A DNA stretch of 64,000 nucleotides from contig NC_081552.1 in NCBI RefSeq assembly GCF_963082655.1, positions 194,880,598 to 194,944,597 of the forward strand. Reading direction: 5' to 3'. Shown here piece after piece: positions 33,187-48,100 of this stretch. Within the stretch, counting starts at the first letter, position 1. Each line of letters starts with the position of its first letter. The position numbers and the translations under genes are program-made. Origin of the DNA: Stomoxys calcitrans (lineage: Eukaryota; Arthropoda; Insecta; Diptera; Muscidae). The notes under the pieces were generated by a model. The model was not told the origin of the DNA. It did not search any database and saw nothing but the letters and a program-made list of their open reading frames with translations.

Positions 33187-36100
33187 ATGGAAGGCCCTCC
33201 ACCACCCAGAGGTATATTTAATTAGTTTAAAGCCAAAAAAAAGTGTATCGATGAAAAATGGTTTGCATAGAGAAAAACGCATCGTTTTCTCCCAGTAGTA
33301 TATTTGCGAAATTATGATAATCTAATAAAAAAAATCCTTTTTCAGATGCCAGCCTTCGGAATATTATAGATAAACTGGCAGAATTTGTCGCTAGAAATGG
33401 TCCGGAATTCGAAATGATAACTAAGCAAAAGCAACAAAATAATCCCAAATTTGAGTTTCTATACGGAGGAGAGTTTGCGGCTTACTATCAATATAGGGTT
33501 CAGGCAGAGCAAGTTTGTAAGCCACACATAGAAGAGTACCTACCTACCGTATGTAGCAACAAAGGTCTAATTCTTTTTTTTTTTCAATCTTTAGTTTTGA
33601 AACAACAAGGACAGGGTCCTAATGCGGCCGGTATGATGCATCCACAGCAGCAAATGCAACAATTTCAAACACAACAACAACAAACACCACATTTCACACA
33701 AGGACCTCCACCAAATTTGTTACATCATCAAGGCAGCAATCAAATGAATGATGGAAATAACTTTAGCATAAATCAACCGCCGCCCAATCATCAGCTGTGG
33801 AACAGTGGCCCGCCTGCACAACACAATGCTGCGATGTTGCAGCAGCAACAACGACCGCAGCCTCAGGCATCCGCTGCAAATGGTGGCGGAAACCAACAAT
33901 CGCTGACCATGACATTAACGGCACAAATTGAATCAATCAATATGCAACAGAACTCATTGCGAGAGCAAATACGGCAATCGGAATCAAACTTAACTGCCCA
34001 ACACACGGTAAATATTTTATTTTTGTCTTATGCTCCCCAAATATTATGTACAGATACATATGAAGAAATGTCAGATTTAACTTTACTTTAAGTTGAGATA
34101 GGTACACTTTACTTTAACTGGCTATGACAGAGCATTTGTTCCACTAGCCGAACGTAGAATAGCGTTCCAAGAGCCTCGATCTAATCCGCTCATTCTAAAA
34201 TCTCTGACACCAAGTTTTGAGGTGTCTCCCACCACTTGATCTTTCCATCGGGCTTTTGGTCTTCCCGGTTTGCGTGTATCACCGTGTTTGCCTTCAAAAG
34301 ACTTCTTTGCTGGAGCTTATTCATCCATTCTGACAACTTGACCTAGCCAACGCAGTCGTTGTATTTTGATGCGTGTAACTATGCTATCGTCGTCATGCAG
34401 CTCGTTGTTTATACGTCGCTCATAGTCTCCATTAACGCAAACTGATCCATATATATTTTACGAAGAATCTTTCTCTCAAATACTCCAAGCACAGCCTCAT
34501 CTGCTTTCACAAGTACCCATGCTTCAGAACCATATAACACCACGGGTAGTATCAGTGTCTTGTAAAGTGTAGTCTTCGTCCGTCGAGAGGTGGCCCTGTT
34601 TTTAAACTGCGTACTTAGTCCAAAGTAACATCTATTTGCCAGTATTATTCTATGCTTTATCTCAAAACTGGTGTCATTCGTTTCGGTTACGGCGGTGTCG
34701 AGGTAGATAAAGTCACTGACTATCTCAAAGTTGTGGTTCCAAACTTTCTCCATTTTCTTTATCTGCTCGGTTGTACAAGGTGTTTTGGGAGTTGAACCAA
34801 AACACCTTGTACAACCTAGCAGATAAAGAAAATGGAGAAAGTTGGGAACCACAGCTTTGAGACCCATTTACTTCCAGACCCATTTTTACTGACTTTCGAT
34901 TCTCTCAAAGGCAGCAATTACTACTTCCGGTGACAGACCTATGATGTCGATGTCGTCGGCATTGGCGCGTAGCATGTGTTTTCTTGTGATTAGTGTGTCA
35001 TATCTTTTCACATCTGCATCTCGTGCAATCTTCTCCAGCAGAATATTAAAGATATCACACGATAGGCTGTCTCCTTGTCTGAAACCTCGTTTGGTATTAA
35101 ATGGCTCGGAGAGATTCTTTCCTATTCTTACTGAGGAACGCGTATTAGCAAGTGTCATCCTGGCAGAACAGGAGTACCAAACTCAGACATGGCTTGAAAT
35201 ACCTTTGAACGTAAGTAAAGGAGTATCGAAAGAGGTTTTGTAGTCAAAGAAGAGATGGTAGGTGTTGATTTGTCCTTCTCAGATCCTTTCTAGGATTTGG
35301 CGCAGTGTGAATATGTGCTCCAGGGTGCATTTACCAGGTCTAAAGTCGTATTGATAGGGCTCAATTATCTCATTGACTTTAGGTTTTATTCTTTCACACA
35401 GTACGCTCGAGAGTATCTTGTATGCGTGGAGAAGGAGACTAATTTCTCTGTAATTGGCACATTTCGTCTTGTCTCCTTTCTTTTGTACGGGACATAATAT
35501 GCTGAGGTTCCTATAATCGGGTATGCGTTCTTCTAGCCGGATTGCGCAGATATGCTGATGTATACGCCTATTCAGGGTGTTGCCTACGATCTCAAATATT
35601 TCAGCGGGTAACCTGTTGCCTTGTTCTTTACTGCTACCTGGACCTCATTCTAACTATGAGGTAAACATTCTATACCATCATCATTGATTGGTTCTGCGGT
35701 ATCCTCTTCGCCGCCAACGTCGGACACTAGCAGTTTGAAAAAATGTTCTTTCCATATCCTCAGCATGTTATCTGTGTCAGTTACCAGATTTCCTTCTTTG
35801 TCTCTGCAGGAGGATGTGCCTGCACCAAAGCCATCGGTTTGATGTTTAATTCTTTGGTAAAATTTCCGGACTTCATTCTGACTCCTGTACATTTCAATTC
35901 GCTCACACTCAAGTCTTTCCATTTCCTTTTTCTTTCTGCGGAATAGACGTTTCTCCTCTGTCCTTTTTTCCCGATACCTCTCCTTCATCTGGCGCGTTGC
36001 TACTGATTGCAGGGTTGCTCTATATGCCGCATTCTTGGCTTCAGTAGCATCTCGACACTCTTGGTCATACCATGGGTTTCTTGGAGGAGGCTTTCGCGGC

Positions 36101-39100
36101 ATTTTCCATGGAGTGGGCCATAGTTTGCCACTGCGTCATATCATCGGAACAAGGAGTGCTTTCATCAAGCAGTTGGGTCAGTCGAGTGGTGTATGCCGCT
36201 GCCATCTGTTATGTTTGCAGCGTTTCAATGTCTAGCTTCCGTGCAGTGTCAGATCGTACTTTCCTCGCCATGTTCAAACGGGTGCCAACCTTTGCTGCAA
36301 CAAGGTAGTGATCCGAATCTATATTCGCTCCACGGGTAGATCGTACATTTAACACGCTGGATGAATGCCTTCCATCTATCACAACGTGATCAATTTGATT
36401 CCTAGTGTTTTGATTGGTGACAGCCATGTGGCTTTGTGGATATTTTTATGTTGAAATCTGGTGCTACTAACTACCATGTTTTTTGCCACGGCGAAATCTA
36501 TAAGCCTCAACCCATTACTGGACGTTATCTCTTGGAGGCTAAACTTTCTGACTGTAGGACCAAAAATGTCTTCCTTCCCTATCTTTGCATTAAAATCTCC
36601 CAGAACGATTTTAATATTATGGGCGGGGCAGAAAATTTCCTAAAAAAAAATAATTTAATATAAATGGCCATTCAAGATTTAATGTGGCCACATTAATCTC
36701 TAATTCACATATGCTATTCAATTCTTTATGTTAGTGTTCTAAGGTTTGCTATCGACAAGGGTGTTTCTTTTTAATCCTTCATTTTGTAACAATATTGGCA
36801 CCTCTGCTTTGATCAAGCAGTGCGTGTATTTTCATGGTACATTGCAAATCCCTTAACACGCAATTCCAGCACATAACACTAGAGTTTGTGAATTGCTTCC
36901 TCATACCACCCAGTTAAGAAACAGCGGAAAGAGGTTTCCCCATTTTCATTTTGTTTTGAGTTGGTTGAAATCCTAAAATAAAAATTGTAGACAAACCGTC
37001 TAATTTTCTTAAAATTTTTCAAAAACCAAATCAGTAATTTGGTATTTTGAGTTCTCAAACGTACCATTCCGTTAACTGTCTGTTGTTCTACACCAACATG
37101 TTTCATTGAGAAAATAAAGTATAAGTTTCTGTGTCATGTTCTCTCACAAATTTTAATATTTTCTATAGCTTTTGATATATTCAGTTAATCAGCCCACTGT
37201 CAGTTCGACCCATGTCCATTATATTTACTTAAGGGACCTTTTCAAAATCTTTGATTGCAAGGCTGAACAAAATTTATATCTTCATCCGTTTCAATCTTGT
37301 GAGCATTTTCTTAGCGATGTCTTCCTTCACAAGAACTGGGGGATTGCTTCGTATTTTTTTCTAGAAGTATTTTGCTCTCGAATACACCAAGAACTACCTG
37401 TTGTGTAACCAACCATGCTTCCGATTATATTGATAGCTTTACTCCTGAATATGTTACTTAATCCAAAATAGTATCTATTGAATATATTCTCCTTTGGACC
37501 TAAAAACTGATTTGAAATCGCTCCAATGCAAAATTATCGACATTTCATATATCTCGGCCCCTCTTTCAAAGTCAGTTTGGGTACATCCTTGTCAATCTTG
37601 GATCGACATTTTGGGTTGATCAAACGTAATTGCAAGTAAAATGTTTTGCTTATTTATTAGTAGGCTTATTTAGTAGTAGGCGTGTGAATAGCCTTCTTAA
37701 GCAGGAAGTTGAGGCTACAGATAGATATCTTGAGGCTTTTCTCGTCCGATACCAGATGTTCTTGATGTTCTTCTCGTCTGGTACCAGATTTTTATCTCAA
37801 TCTCTGTAGGAGTATGTACCTCTAGTTTTTAGTCTGATTTTTTAACCATTAGTATTCTGAGTGTCTCGACTTGCTCAAATTCGTAATTTTATAGAATTTT
37901 AATGCCGTCTGGAGGGGTTGTACTAAAGGATAGATAAAGCTAACCAAATATTGGAAAAATCATCGTTCAGGTTCACTTAAAGGAATTTGGATTTTGTAGC
38001 TCAACATTTTAGTCTCAGATGGAGGAAAAATTTAGCGATTTCCTCAAAATAGCTTGCTCTGTCAATCTAGGGATGCTAAATAAATTAGCGGTTGAAACCC
38101 TCAGCGCATTTATTCGCATCACACTAACTACCACACCGTCAAAAGTGACTAAGGTACAACATTCCCTAGCGATCGGGTATATGCACCGCAACTACCATGT
38201 ACCTCAAAGACAGCTTTGCATGTTATTGTTATATGTTGTTCATTTGGAGGTGGCGTTCCTCGTCACGCTCCTGTACGTGAGCAAACTCGTTTCGATCCAA
38301 AGGACCTATCGCCGCGGGAACAAGCTGACCATTGGTTATTTAAAGGCGCCAATAACCCGTCTTGTCATATCGAGCATCATAGGCACTGAGTATTTGTGCA
38401 AGAGCCGGTGCCGTCCCGCCTCTCCCTGATGACACTTCGCTCTATGCCGCTGATTGTGCGCGACTGCCGTTGCAGTTTCTCGTGACAGCAATAAAAACCA
38501 CACAGATCGGACCTCCATTTTCCAGCCTGTGTGATGCTCACAGCTATCCCGTGACGGGTCTAACTCCACATGCAAGTATGTGGTTTAAACAACTGAGGTC
38601 CTATCTTCCCTTTTACTTGGAGAAAACCTTCAGTTATGTACTTTAGCTACCCAGAAAATAGATCTTCTCCTAAAATTATCCAATGGGTTGTACTAAGCAA
38701 GTGTCTCATTATCTTTTAATTCCCATGTCAACGAAATATTAAATGGTTGATTGCATAAGCCTCCCTTCCATTCATGTGCACTGAAAGGTCAACTTTTCGA
38801 TGTTAGGTTAGGCTGAAAAGAGGTTGCAGATATTAATCTGTCCCATGCCACTATGGATATACAACTAAGCCTAAGTAATCGGCTTGTTGTGCGCCTTAAA
38901 AACTATAAAGTAACCTTTAAAAAGAAAATTGTTAGTTAGGAATACCGTGTCCACTTACAAAATCCTTAATTGTTTTCAATACCACTCCCCTAAGTTGGTT
39001 CATGTGTGGTATTGTGTCTCCACCTAAGTGCCGGTATCTGTTAGACGCGAAAGCTGGGCAATTACAAAGGATCATCTTCCCCGCATGCCCTAGGGGAGTT

Positions 39101-42100
39101 CCCCTAGACACCTTGGACCAAATTCTTATAACAGATGTGTACTCAGTTTCCCAAATATTTTTCATTTGATACCCATATTGTCCCAATCGGTAAACATGTC
39201 CTGTTGAGGGGTTTTGGTGGTGGGGAGGCGCCTCAGACACCAAGGAATACATTTTTATATCAGCATTGGACTCTACCTTTCAATAGCTTTCATTTGATAT
39301 ACTTATTTTACCGATCGGTAAATTTGTCCTGCTAGGGAGTTTTGGGTGGTGGGGAGGGTCCTCAGACACCAAAAAATAATTTTTTTGTCTAAGATTTGTA
39401 TTCTACTTTCAACTACCTTTTTTTGATACCCATATTACTCAAAGCGGTAAAAGTGTCCTGTTGGGTGGTGTTTTTGGGGGTGGAGGGCCCCCGACACTTA
39501 GGATAATATTTTAATGCCAAGTTCGTACTCTACTCTCAAATACCTTTCATTTGATACCCATATTGCCCAGAGCGGTGAAAGTGTCCTCTTGGAGCTTTTT
39601 TTGGGGGTGGGGACCTCCCGAAACTTCAGAGTAAAAATTGTATACCAAATTCGTAATCTACTCTTAAATACCTTTCATTTGATAACCATATTGTACCAAT
39701 CGGTGCACATGTCCGTTCGGGTGGGTTTTGGGATGGGGCGTCCCCCCAGTTTATTTGACCCCAAAATTGTTTACCAATTTTGTGTTTTTGGGGTACTTTA
39801 AGGTGGCAAACAAAATTTCGCTTAAATCGGTGCACGAATCTCCGAGATCTGGCGTTTTTGAAAATTGGGGCATGGGGGAGAGTACGCCTCCCCTTCGGAT
39901 ATCAAAAAACAAATAAACAAACAAAGCGCAACAATTTCATTTTTATGTAATAGATTTAATGACGCCACACATTTCTAATTCTTCCATTGTAAAAAAAGTC
40001 GCAGGTGTGTCTCTATATAAAGGAGTTGCCAGATCGAAACAAAATTTAACATGTGTTCATAGCAGAGATGGAAGTTCCCAAAACACTTAACCTTTTCCTG
40101 TATATACCGCGCTTTTTGTGCGCAAAGTACAGCATTATATTACGCCTCCTACGGGGTTCTAAAACTTTGTTAACAAAGTTTTCGTTATCTTTCGATAACA
40201 GAATGAAAGAAAGTATGCATTGAGATCGACGAGTAATAAAAATTAATGTGCTCAGAAAATATTTGGTGGCTTGACAACTTGATTGATTTTTGACACTGTG
40301 GAGTTTATACAAAATTCAGTTTTGCCATGGAGTTGTTCCATAGATGTTTAAAAAAGTATTGTTTCCACTCTTTAATTGGTTACTTTGAATTACATTCCAA
40401 CTACTATTGAAATATCAGCGTTGGACTTTTTCGTTTATGTTCTCTGGGCAATTGGAATCCACAGCGTTAGAGTTCGCAAATTATGTCATATTGGGAAGCA
40501 ATTTTTTTATTAAAAAAATTTATTTAGAATATGAATGTAGAGAATATTTTTTTTATAATTTTTCTAACATCTTTAGACATTATATTGTTTTTAATTGTGA
40601 AATCTACATATAAAATTTTACTTTACTTGTATATTTTTTATATAAACAAAAAACTCCATAAAACCCCAAACTAAAAAAACAAAAAAATATCCGCTACAAA
40701 AAACACACAAATTTGTAAAAATGAATTTGCCAAAATCCAAAATATGTTTCTGTGCAAAATGTATAAAAAATGTTTTGCAAACTCCTCAAATCTGAAACTG
40801 AATTCTCAAAAAAAAAAAACAAATCCAAAAATATCTATTGAAACCACCGATCCACAATGGGACATGTTTAGGCACTGGTGAACCAGCAGAAGAAACATAT
40901 TGAAGAGGCTATAGAGGAGGCACAAAATAACCAATTGGAAAAACAGGCGGAGGAACAAAATATCTCCCTTAAAGAATTCGATGGCATATTGCAGCCTATA
41001 ATTGATGCATGCACCAAGGATAGTATTTCCCAAGGTAAATATAACCAAATCGATTTAAAGTGTCTTACTTTCCAAAAAAAAGAAACTCATTTCTTGTAGT
41101 TACCACAAAAAAAAACTTTCCTTTTCCTTAAATATTATTATTAAAAAAACATATATACTTCATTATTTTCTGTTGGTTAGCAAATAAAGTAATATTTTTA
41201 AATGTTGCAATTTTAGGCAAAAACTGGATATTACAGCATTCATCCGACAGCGCTAAAAACAATGTCGTTTTACAATATCTTTTAAAGAAGTATGCGTGTT
41301 ATTTATAAGTTTAATTTGAAACTAATGTTTGATTGTATCTACCACATATATTTTTATATACAAATGTATACATACTTGTACGCCTACAACTACTGCCACT
41401 ACAATACTACTGTTGCATAACAATTTTAATATTTTAATATTTATATGATACAATGACACCTACACCGAGAGAATGTTTACAAATTTGACTTTTGATAACA
41501 CCCAACTGCTATCTATGTTCGTTCGTTCGTTCGATGCGTATGGAGGAGTTCTGCTTCTGGTCACTGGCATTTCGATTTTGGTCGATTAGAAGTTGCTTTC
41601 CTGCCTAGCCACCACACAATGGGTCATGATGAGTTGTAGAGTGCTTATTTTTAAAGTGACCGATTGACTGACATACAGCTTTGGACTTCATACCGACAAA
41701 AGGACCGCTCAAGACTGTTACAAACAACAAACATGGCAGCCGGTTGTACGTACCGGATTGACCCGATGGAGTACTTCATCGGCAAGGGCTGCCGCCTCAG
41801 TGTACAATACACTGCTACAACAACAACAACAACAACAAACAACAAACAGGACGAACTGACCGCCCCACAGACAGACAGACAGCAGTAGTATTTCATTTGT
41901 TTTTTTTTCTCCTTTTACTTTTAACAACTTCTACAACTCTGCAAGCGTACGAGCGTAGAAAAACAACAACAAAATATCCTTTGTTAATTTATTTTTAGGG
42001 CCTTGGCAGATGGTTCAACATTTCAGCAAAAATTACATCTTATATATTTAATTAATGATATACTACATCATTGGTAAGTATTTATGTCTTTTTTCCTATA

Positions 42101-45100
42101 CAACAAAGTTAAAGCGATTTAATTATAAAAAAAAAAATATTGAAAAAAAAATCAATTTTTACAATTAAAATTTAGAAACTTGCTATGAGGATTGAAAATG
42201 ATCACAAGTTCATGCAACAGCACATCTTAAATTATGTTTCTCGTTAAAAGTTTAAGCTAAAATAGGGCTGCTCAAAACAATTATAGCTCAATGATGGAAA
42301 ATTTAAACTTGGTCCAGGTTTGAAAATAGTTTATATTCGTATTTACCTCTCAAACTCAAAGAGGGGGCTGTGAGCATTCCAAAACTATGTGGCCTAATCT
42401 AGACTTCAAGAGGTCTACTGCTTTGCTGTCACTGGCAAAAACAGACGTCTCAGTCATTGTGTCCGTCATGACAGATCACTGTCTAATCGGAAAACGTGCT
42501 GACAGACTGAAGGTTGCCAGCAACGACTTTTGCAGAAGCTGTGAGGACATCGAAGAAGAAGAGACTATAGAGACCCATTCTGTATGTGTGTCCCGCACTA
42601 GCAGCCAGAAGGAGTTTCACTTTAGTTTCTCATTCGCATCTTCCTTCTTCTGTTCCTGTGGTATCACAATGGACGAAAACGTCTAAGTGAGTCTGATGGC
42701 AGACTGCCACTTTAAACTAACCTAACCATGACATATGGGGAAGAGGGTGAGAGTTGGGAACATTTCCAAGTTCAATGCCTGTCTTTCGTAGCTTACAGAC
42801 TTACCAACTTAGGGAACTTAGAACGATAAACAATTAAGGTTATGGTGAGCAGCACGAAATTCCTTATATAGATTTCTTGGGGTTTTTTTCGGATTTAGAG
42901 CGCATAACAAGCCGATTACTGGCTTTCAGTATGTCTAATAGGTAGCGATCCCCGTCAAGCTCCGTAAGTGAGCAAGTTTGTTCCGGTATTGTTCCCATTG
43001 CTTATTTAAAGGCGCCAATAACTCGGCTTGCCATGTCGAGTATCACAGACACTCAGTATTTAAGGAAGAGCCAGTGCCGCTAGGCCACTCACTCCATACC
43101 GCTGATTGTCCGCGACTGCAGTTGAAGCTATTCCATATGGATCATTCCCATATCCGCAACCCGTGGACGCGTCCCATATCCCCCTGCTAAGCTTCTTTGT
43201 GATAAGGAAGAACACCACACAGATTGTTGGAGCTCAAAGTTCCAGCCTGTGTGATGCTCATAGTTATTCCTTGCAGGGAAACACACTTTTTGTATTACTG
43301 CTCAGCAATTGGGAAGAAAAATCACGGGTTTATGGCTGAATACCTCTGTTCTTGCGTTGATTCTCTCCACGCACTTGACCGGACCAGAGAAGAGCCCTTA
43401 TCCTCTCAGACTGGCTTCCATTGTTTGTCATGTGCGTTGTTGGTTTTTCTTCTCTAAGCTTTTCATTCTGCTGTCTTGCACCCTACCACCCCAGGCTGCC
43501 GTAGCGCAGAGATTAGCATGTCCGCCTTTGACGCTGAACGCCTGGATTCGAATCCTGGCGATAATGTCAGAAAAAAATTTCTGCGGTGTTTATCCCCTCT
43601 TAATGCTGACGAAATTTGTGAGGTATTATGCTATGTTAAAACTTCTCCACAAAAGGTGTCGTTCGAACTCGGCAATAAAAAAAGAGGTCCCTTATCATTG
43701 AGCTTAAACTTGAATCGGACAGTACTTATTGATATTGACAATTGAGAATTTTGCCCCTGTTCTTAGTCGAATGTTCATGGGCTAATTTGTGAAATTGTTG
43801 TGTTGAAACATTGAGCTCCAATCTGTGTGGTATTCTTCCTCATCACAAAGAAGCTTAGCAGTGAGATACGGGGCGCGTCCACAAGTTGCGGATATGAGAA
43901 TGATCCATACGGAATAGAGAGGACGAGCGGCACTGGCTCTTCCTTAATTACAAAGTGTCTGTGATACTCGACATGGCAAGCCGAGTTATTGGCGCCTTTA
44001 AATAAGCAATGGGAACAATACCGGAACAAACTTGCTCACCTACGGAGCTTGACGGGGATCGCTACCTATTAGACATACTAAAAGCCAGTAATCGACTTGT
44101 TAGGCGCTCTGAATCCGAAAAAATCCCAAGAAATCTATGTCAGTAATTCCGTGCTGCTCACCATAACCTTAATTGTTTTCCACTCTAAGTTACCCTAAGT
44201 TGGTTCAAGTGTGTTGTCGTATCAGCACCTAAGTGCTAGAGTCTGTAAGCCGAGAAAGCCATGCATTGAACTAGCCTCTTACCATCTTTCCCACATGTCA
44301 TACACATGCTGTTTTTAACTGAGCTAAAATTCAATCAGGCAGCACTTTTTGTTATAAGAGAAGTTCCCTGGGGACTTTCAAATTTTATTGTAGCTTTGAA
44401 AAAAACTGTACTAGCTTTTAGAACAAATCTATTCAAGTGGTTAACGTGAACTTGGCCAACTTTGAGTATAGAGTAGACCATTGTCGATGGCACTCACTCA
44501 TCTTTACTTAGTATCACAATTAAAAGAGGAGAGCGTATCAAAAGTAACACCTCTCTATTTTGCAGTGTTCGGAAAAATGCCAATGATCTGAAGAATAGCC
44601 TAGAGAATGTTGTCATACCAATGTTTTGCAGCGCCGATTTAAGTAAGTTTTAGTACACTGCTATCACCTAACCGCCTAAAAAAACTATTTTTATATTTGC
44701 CATTGTAGTTGCCACTACGGACCAGCGGGCAAAACTGACCAAACTCTTGTCGCTGTGGGAATCAAAGGCAAAATTCTTTGATGCATGCGTTATATCAAAA
44801 CTGCAATCGCCGGATTCCTCTATGCAAGAGTATAAAACAAATTTGCAAAATCTACATCATGAAACTACATCCAAGTTTACACAGGCCATTAAAACACAAA
44901 TGGATAAGTATGCTTTAAATTATGAGATGACTCCTAAACGGGGGCATTTTAATTCGTTTTAGTCGGTGTTCATAGCAACTAATGATTGTTCCGTATCATT
45001 TTTTGTTTGTAGCTATAAAAAGCAACATCAGATTTTCATACAGCATGCTGCCCAACAAATAACACAGCTGGAGCAACAGAAACAGCAAATAGAGCAACAA

Positions 45101-48100
45101 ATGCTGGCAACTGTGTTGCCTAATTCTGGCCTAATGCCAGTTTCAAATACTCAGCAGCAACAACAACAACCACCTCCGCAGCAACAACAGCAGCAGCCAC
45201 CACCGCAGCAACAATCAGCCATACCTTCCTTAATGGGGCAAAAAATAGCAATGCCTAATATGAATGAATCCTCTGATTCCTTTGCCAATGCACAAAATCA
45301 TTCGAATGCGATCAATAACCAATGCTTTGCGAATGCACCATCTGCAGCTAATAACTTCTTTATTCCGGACTTATCGAAACCACCACCAGGTTTCCTAAAT
45401 CAACCAACGGCCGCGGCAGGTTCTGGCAATTCACAACAAATTCCAACAATAATGCAACCATCGCCTTTTGCTCAAGTCAATAGCAACAACATTCCACAAA
45501 ATCAAAATATCATCAATGCTCCCCCCAATGTTAATGCAGGTGATCTTTTGAATAATGTGTCCAATTTAAATGTGGATCTGCGAAATGTTACAGCTGCCTT
45601 GCAAATGGTACAACAGCAGCAGCAACAACAACAACAGCAGCAGCAGCAGCAACAACAACAACAACCCCAAACACAACTCCAACATCCAATGCCTTTTGAT
45701 AATGAAACCTCACATAACAGTAGTATGTTAAGCGAGGATAACCAATCATCGCCGAATCTACAGCCACTGGGCAACGAACCACAAGAGGAACAAAAAACAA
45801 CAGCTGCCTATTATGATTTACCCGCTGGTCTTATGGTGCCACTTATACGTCTAGAGGATTATATTTACAAGCCATTGGATCCAAACGATATACGTCTGCC
45901 ACCACCAGCACCCCAAAATGAACGATTAACAAATGCTTTGGCTGCCTTCTACTCATTGCCTACACACGATAGACCCAGAGACTAGTATGAACATGCAATC
46001 ATTCATCTCACATCTCCCAATGAGGCAACATTAATCAAACCTTTCCATTTTTCTTTTCTATATTTCAGTGAGGGCTGGGAAAAACTTGGTCTCTATGAAT
46101 ATTATAAAGTTAAAAATGCTGCCCGAAAGCAAAAGGAGGAGGATATCAAAAATGGAATTAGAGAAAAATCACGATCTCCCAGTCCGATTGTTTTGGAGAA
46201 ACCAAAGCCCAAGAAAACCAACAAACGGTGTTATCGGTAAGTTTTGAACTTAAAAAAAAATAACCACCATGCTTTTTTAAATTTTTTGAGAAACTGTTGA
46301 TTGAGATTCTATTGCTGGATATTGTCCGGCTTTAGACCCTTGTTTAATGCTTTTCATTCAAAGAATAGTATAGCAAAAAACGTTTAAAAGTCAGCAAAAG
46401 TGTGTTGTTGCTAGAAGCAATTGACTGGTATCCCGTATCGCGATTTCATTTTCGTCCAAGAAAAATCATCAGCGGGAGATGAGAAACATTCAAAGAAGAT
46501 GACGAAAGTTATTTTATCCTAGATTGTAGGATATAGTTTTCATTTTTATACCCACCACCATAGGACGAGGGATATACTAACATTGTCACACCGTTTGTAA
46601 CATCTCGAAATATTGATCTGAGACCCCATAAAGTATATATCTTCTGGATCGTCTTGCCATTTTGCACAGAGACTTCTTATTGATGAAGGTCATTTGGCAT
46701 TGTAAATGGCCCATATCGGCTCAGATTTGGATATAGCTCCCATCAGGGAAGTAGCCAGGATTTTATTTTCTTTTTTTGGGGCCAGTTGGAAGTCATGAGT
46801 GAAATCCTTGTGCTAATTATCAGTCTAATTGGATGAAAATTGCGCCCTCTATAGGCGCTCCGTAGCCGTGTTGGTAGCGTGCTTGGATTACCAGTGCACG
46901 GGTCGTGGGTTCGATTCCTGACAGAAGCCTTGGTCTGTCGCTACAGTGACATGACAATGGATTTAAAATTGTCTAAGTGAGTCTATAAAGGACTGCCACT
47001 CTTGCCTAACCTAACGTAACCTAGGCGCAAGGATACTTTCAGTGTCGGATTGCCTATTTTTGTTTAGTTTTGCAAAAAAATTTACTTTTGTGATAGCATC
47101 CATCAAAAAAATATCAATCGATATTTAGCCAAAAAATTGAATATCGATAGTGCCATCGATATTTTGCCAGCTCTACTTCTTAAGCCGCAGTTTTTATCGC
47201 TTTCTACAACTGTCTGCGGTCTAAATCGATCAATAACTTCATATAGCTCCCATATAAACCAATCTCCTGATATGATATCTTGAGCCCCTGGAAGCCGCAA
47301 TTGTTATGCGATTTGGCTGAAATCTAGCGCGAAGTATTTAGCGCCAAATACGGTCTAAATCGGTAATTTATTGTAGCAGTGTGTTGTACACTAAGGCGGC
47401 AGCCCTTGCCGATGAAAGACTATCGGGCCAATCCGGTACGTACAACCAGCTGTCATGGGATTGTATCGGTCAATAACCTGCTATAGCTTCCATACAAATC
47501 GATCTCCCGATTAGACTTCTACGGCCCCTAAATTTATGCCTGATTTGGCAGAAATTTGGTACGTAAAATGCAGATATGCCTCCAACTAAGTTCATTTAAG
47601 GAACTTTTTTACAGAATCCGTGGTGGTGGGTTCCCAAGACTCGGCCAGGCCGAACTTATCACTTTTTTGCTTTTCTTTTGTTGTTGTAGCAGTGTGTTGC
47701 ATTCTATCTTGACATGTATCGTAAAGTCCCAGGTCGGCACACACATCCTGCATGACTAAGGTGGGAGTCGAGTGGGTCTAGCTGGGCAGTTAAACAGGTG
47801 ATGTGTGTAACATATACTGGACGTTGGCATCAATCGTTGCTCTGTAGGAGTTGAGGCAGCTGCATATGGCAGATCGTAATTGAGCCAGAACTACTCTGGT
47901 TTGCCGTGGTAGGTCAATTTCTTCAGGTGCAATGAGAGGTGGTAGTTCTCCAAGTTTTGTTTTTGTATTGTGTTTGCATGAATATTGTCTAGACCCGCTT
48001 GAACCTCTCGCTCTAGATCACGTAGATCCACCTTAAGTCTTCTGGGTGGTGGATATCTATCCACAAGATGATGATTTGGATGGTCCCTGCTATAACAGTC

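Larger units (their letters stand above)
46543..47670 (-). mobile_element. DINE-1-like element carrying two insertions
   Basis: Antisense core and right terminus at 46543-46680 (ACCACCATAGGACGAGGG, CCCATAAAGTATATATCTTC). Monomers lie at 46680-46860 and 47180-47600, and the left terminus is GGTGGTGGGTTCCC with CTCGGCCAGGCCGAAC at 47624-47660. It is interrupted by SINE-T (46859-47021) and a mini-A element (47371-47462). In scaf6 intron 10. Confidence 0.75.

Noticed and set aside
36035..36308. Plus-strand frames in LINE-B
   Set aside because: They are antisense to the RTE-like endonuclease/RT linker.
39128..39910. CRISPR-like regular repeats
   Set aside because: Units are contiguous, diverged and about 127 bases with no unique spacers, in a eukaryotic intron.
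43505..43570. tRNA-like sequence with a B box
   Set aside because: The stem pairing is poor and it continues into a dispersed SINE body with other partial copies, so it is a SINE head and not a tRNA gene.
45502..45800. Antisense frames with poly-Cys, poly-Val or poly-Ala
   Set aside because: They are shadows of the CAG/CAA tract in scaf6 exon 9.
46860..46930. Second tRNA-like sequence
   Set aside because: It has a perfect B box but is bounded by a 7-bp target duplication inside a DINE; a SINE explains it.
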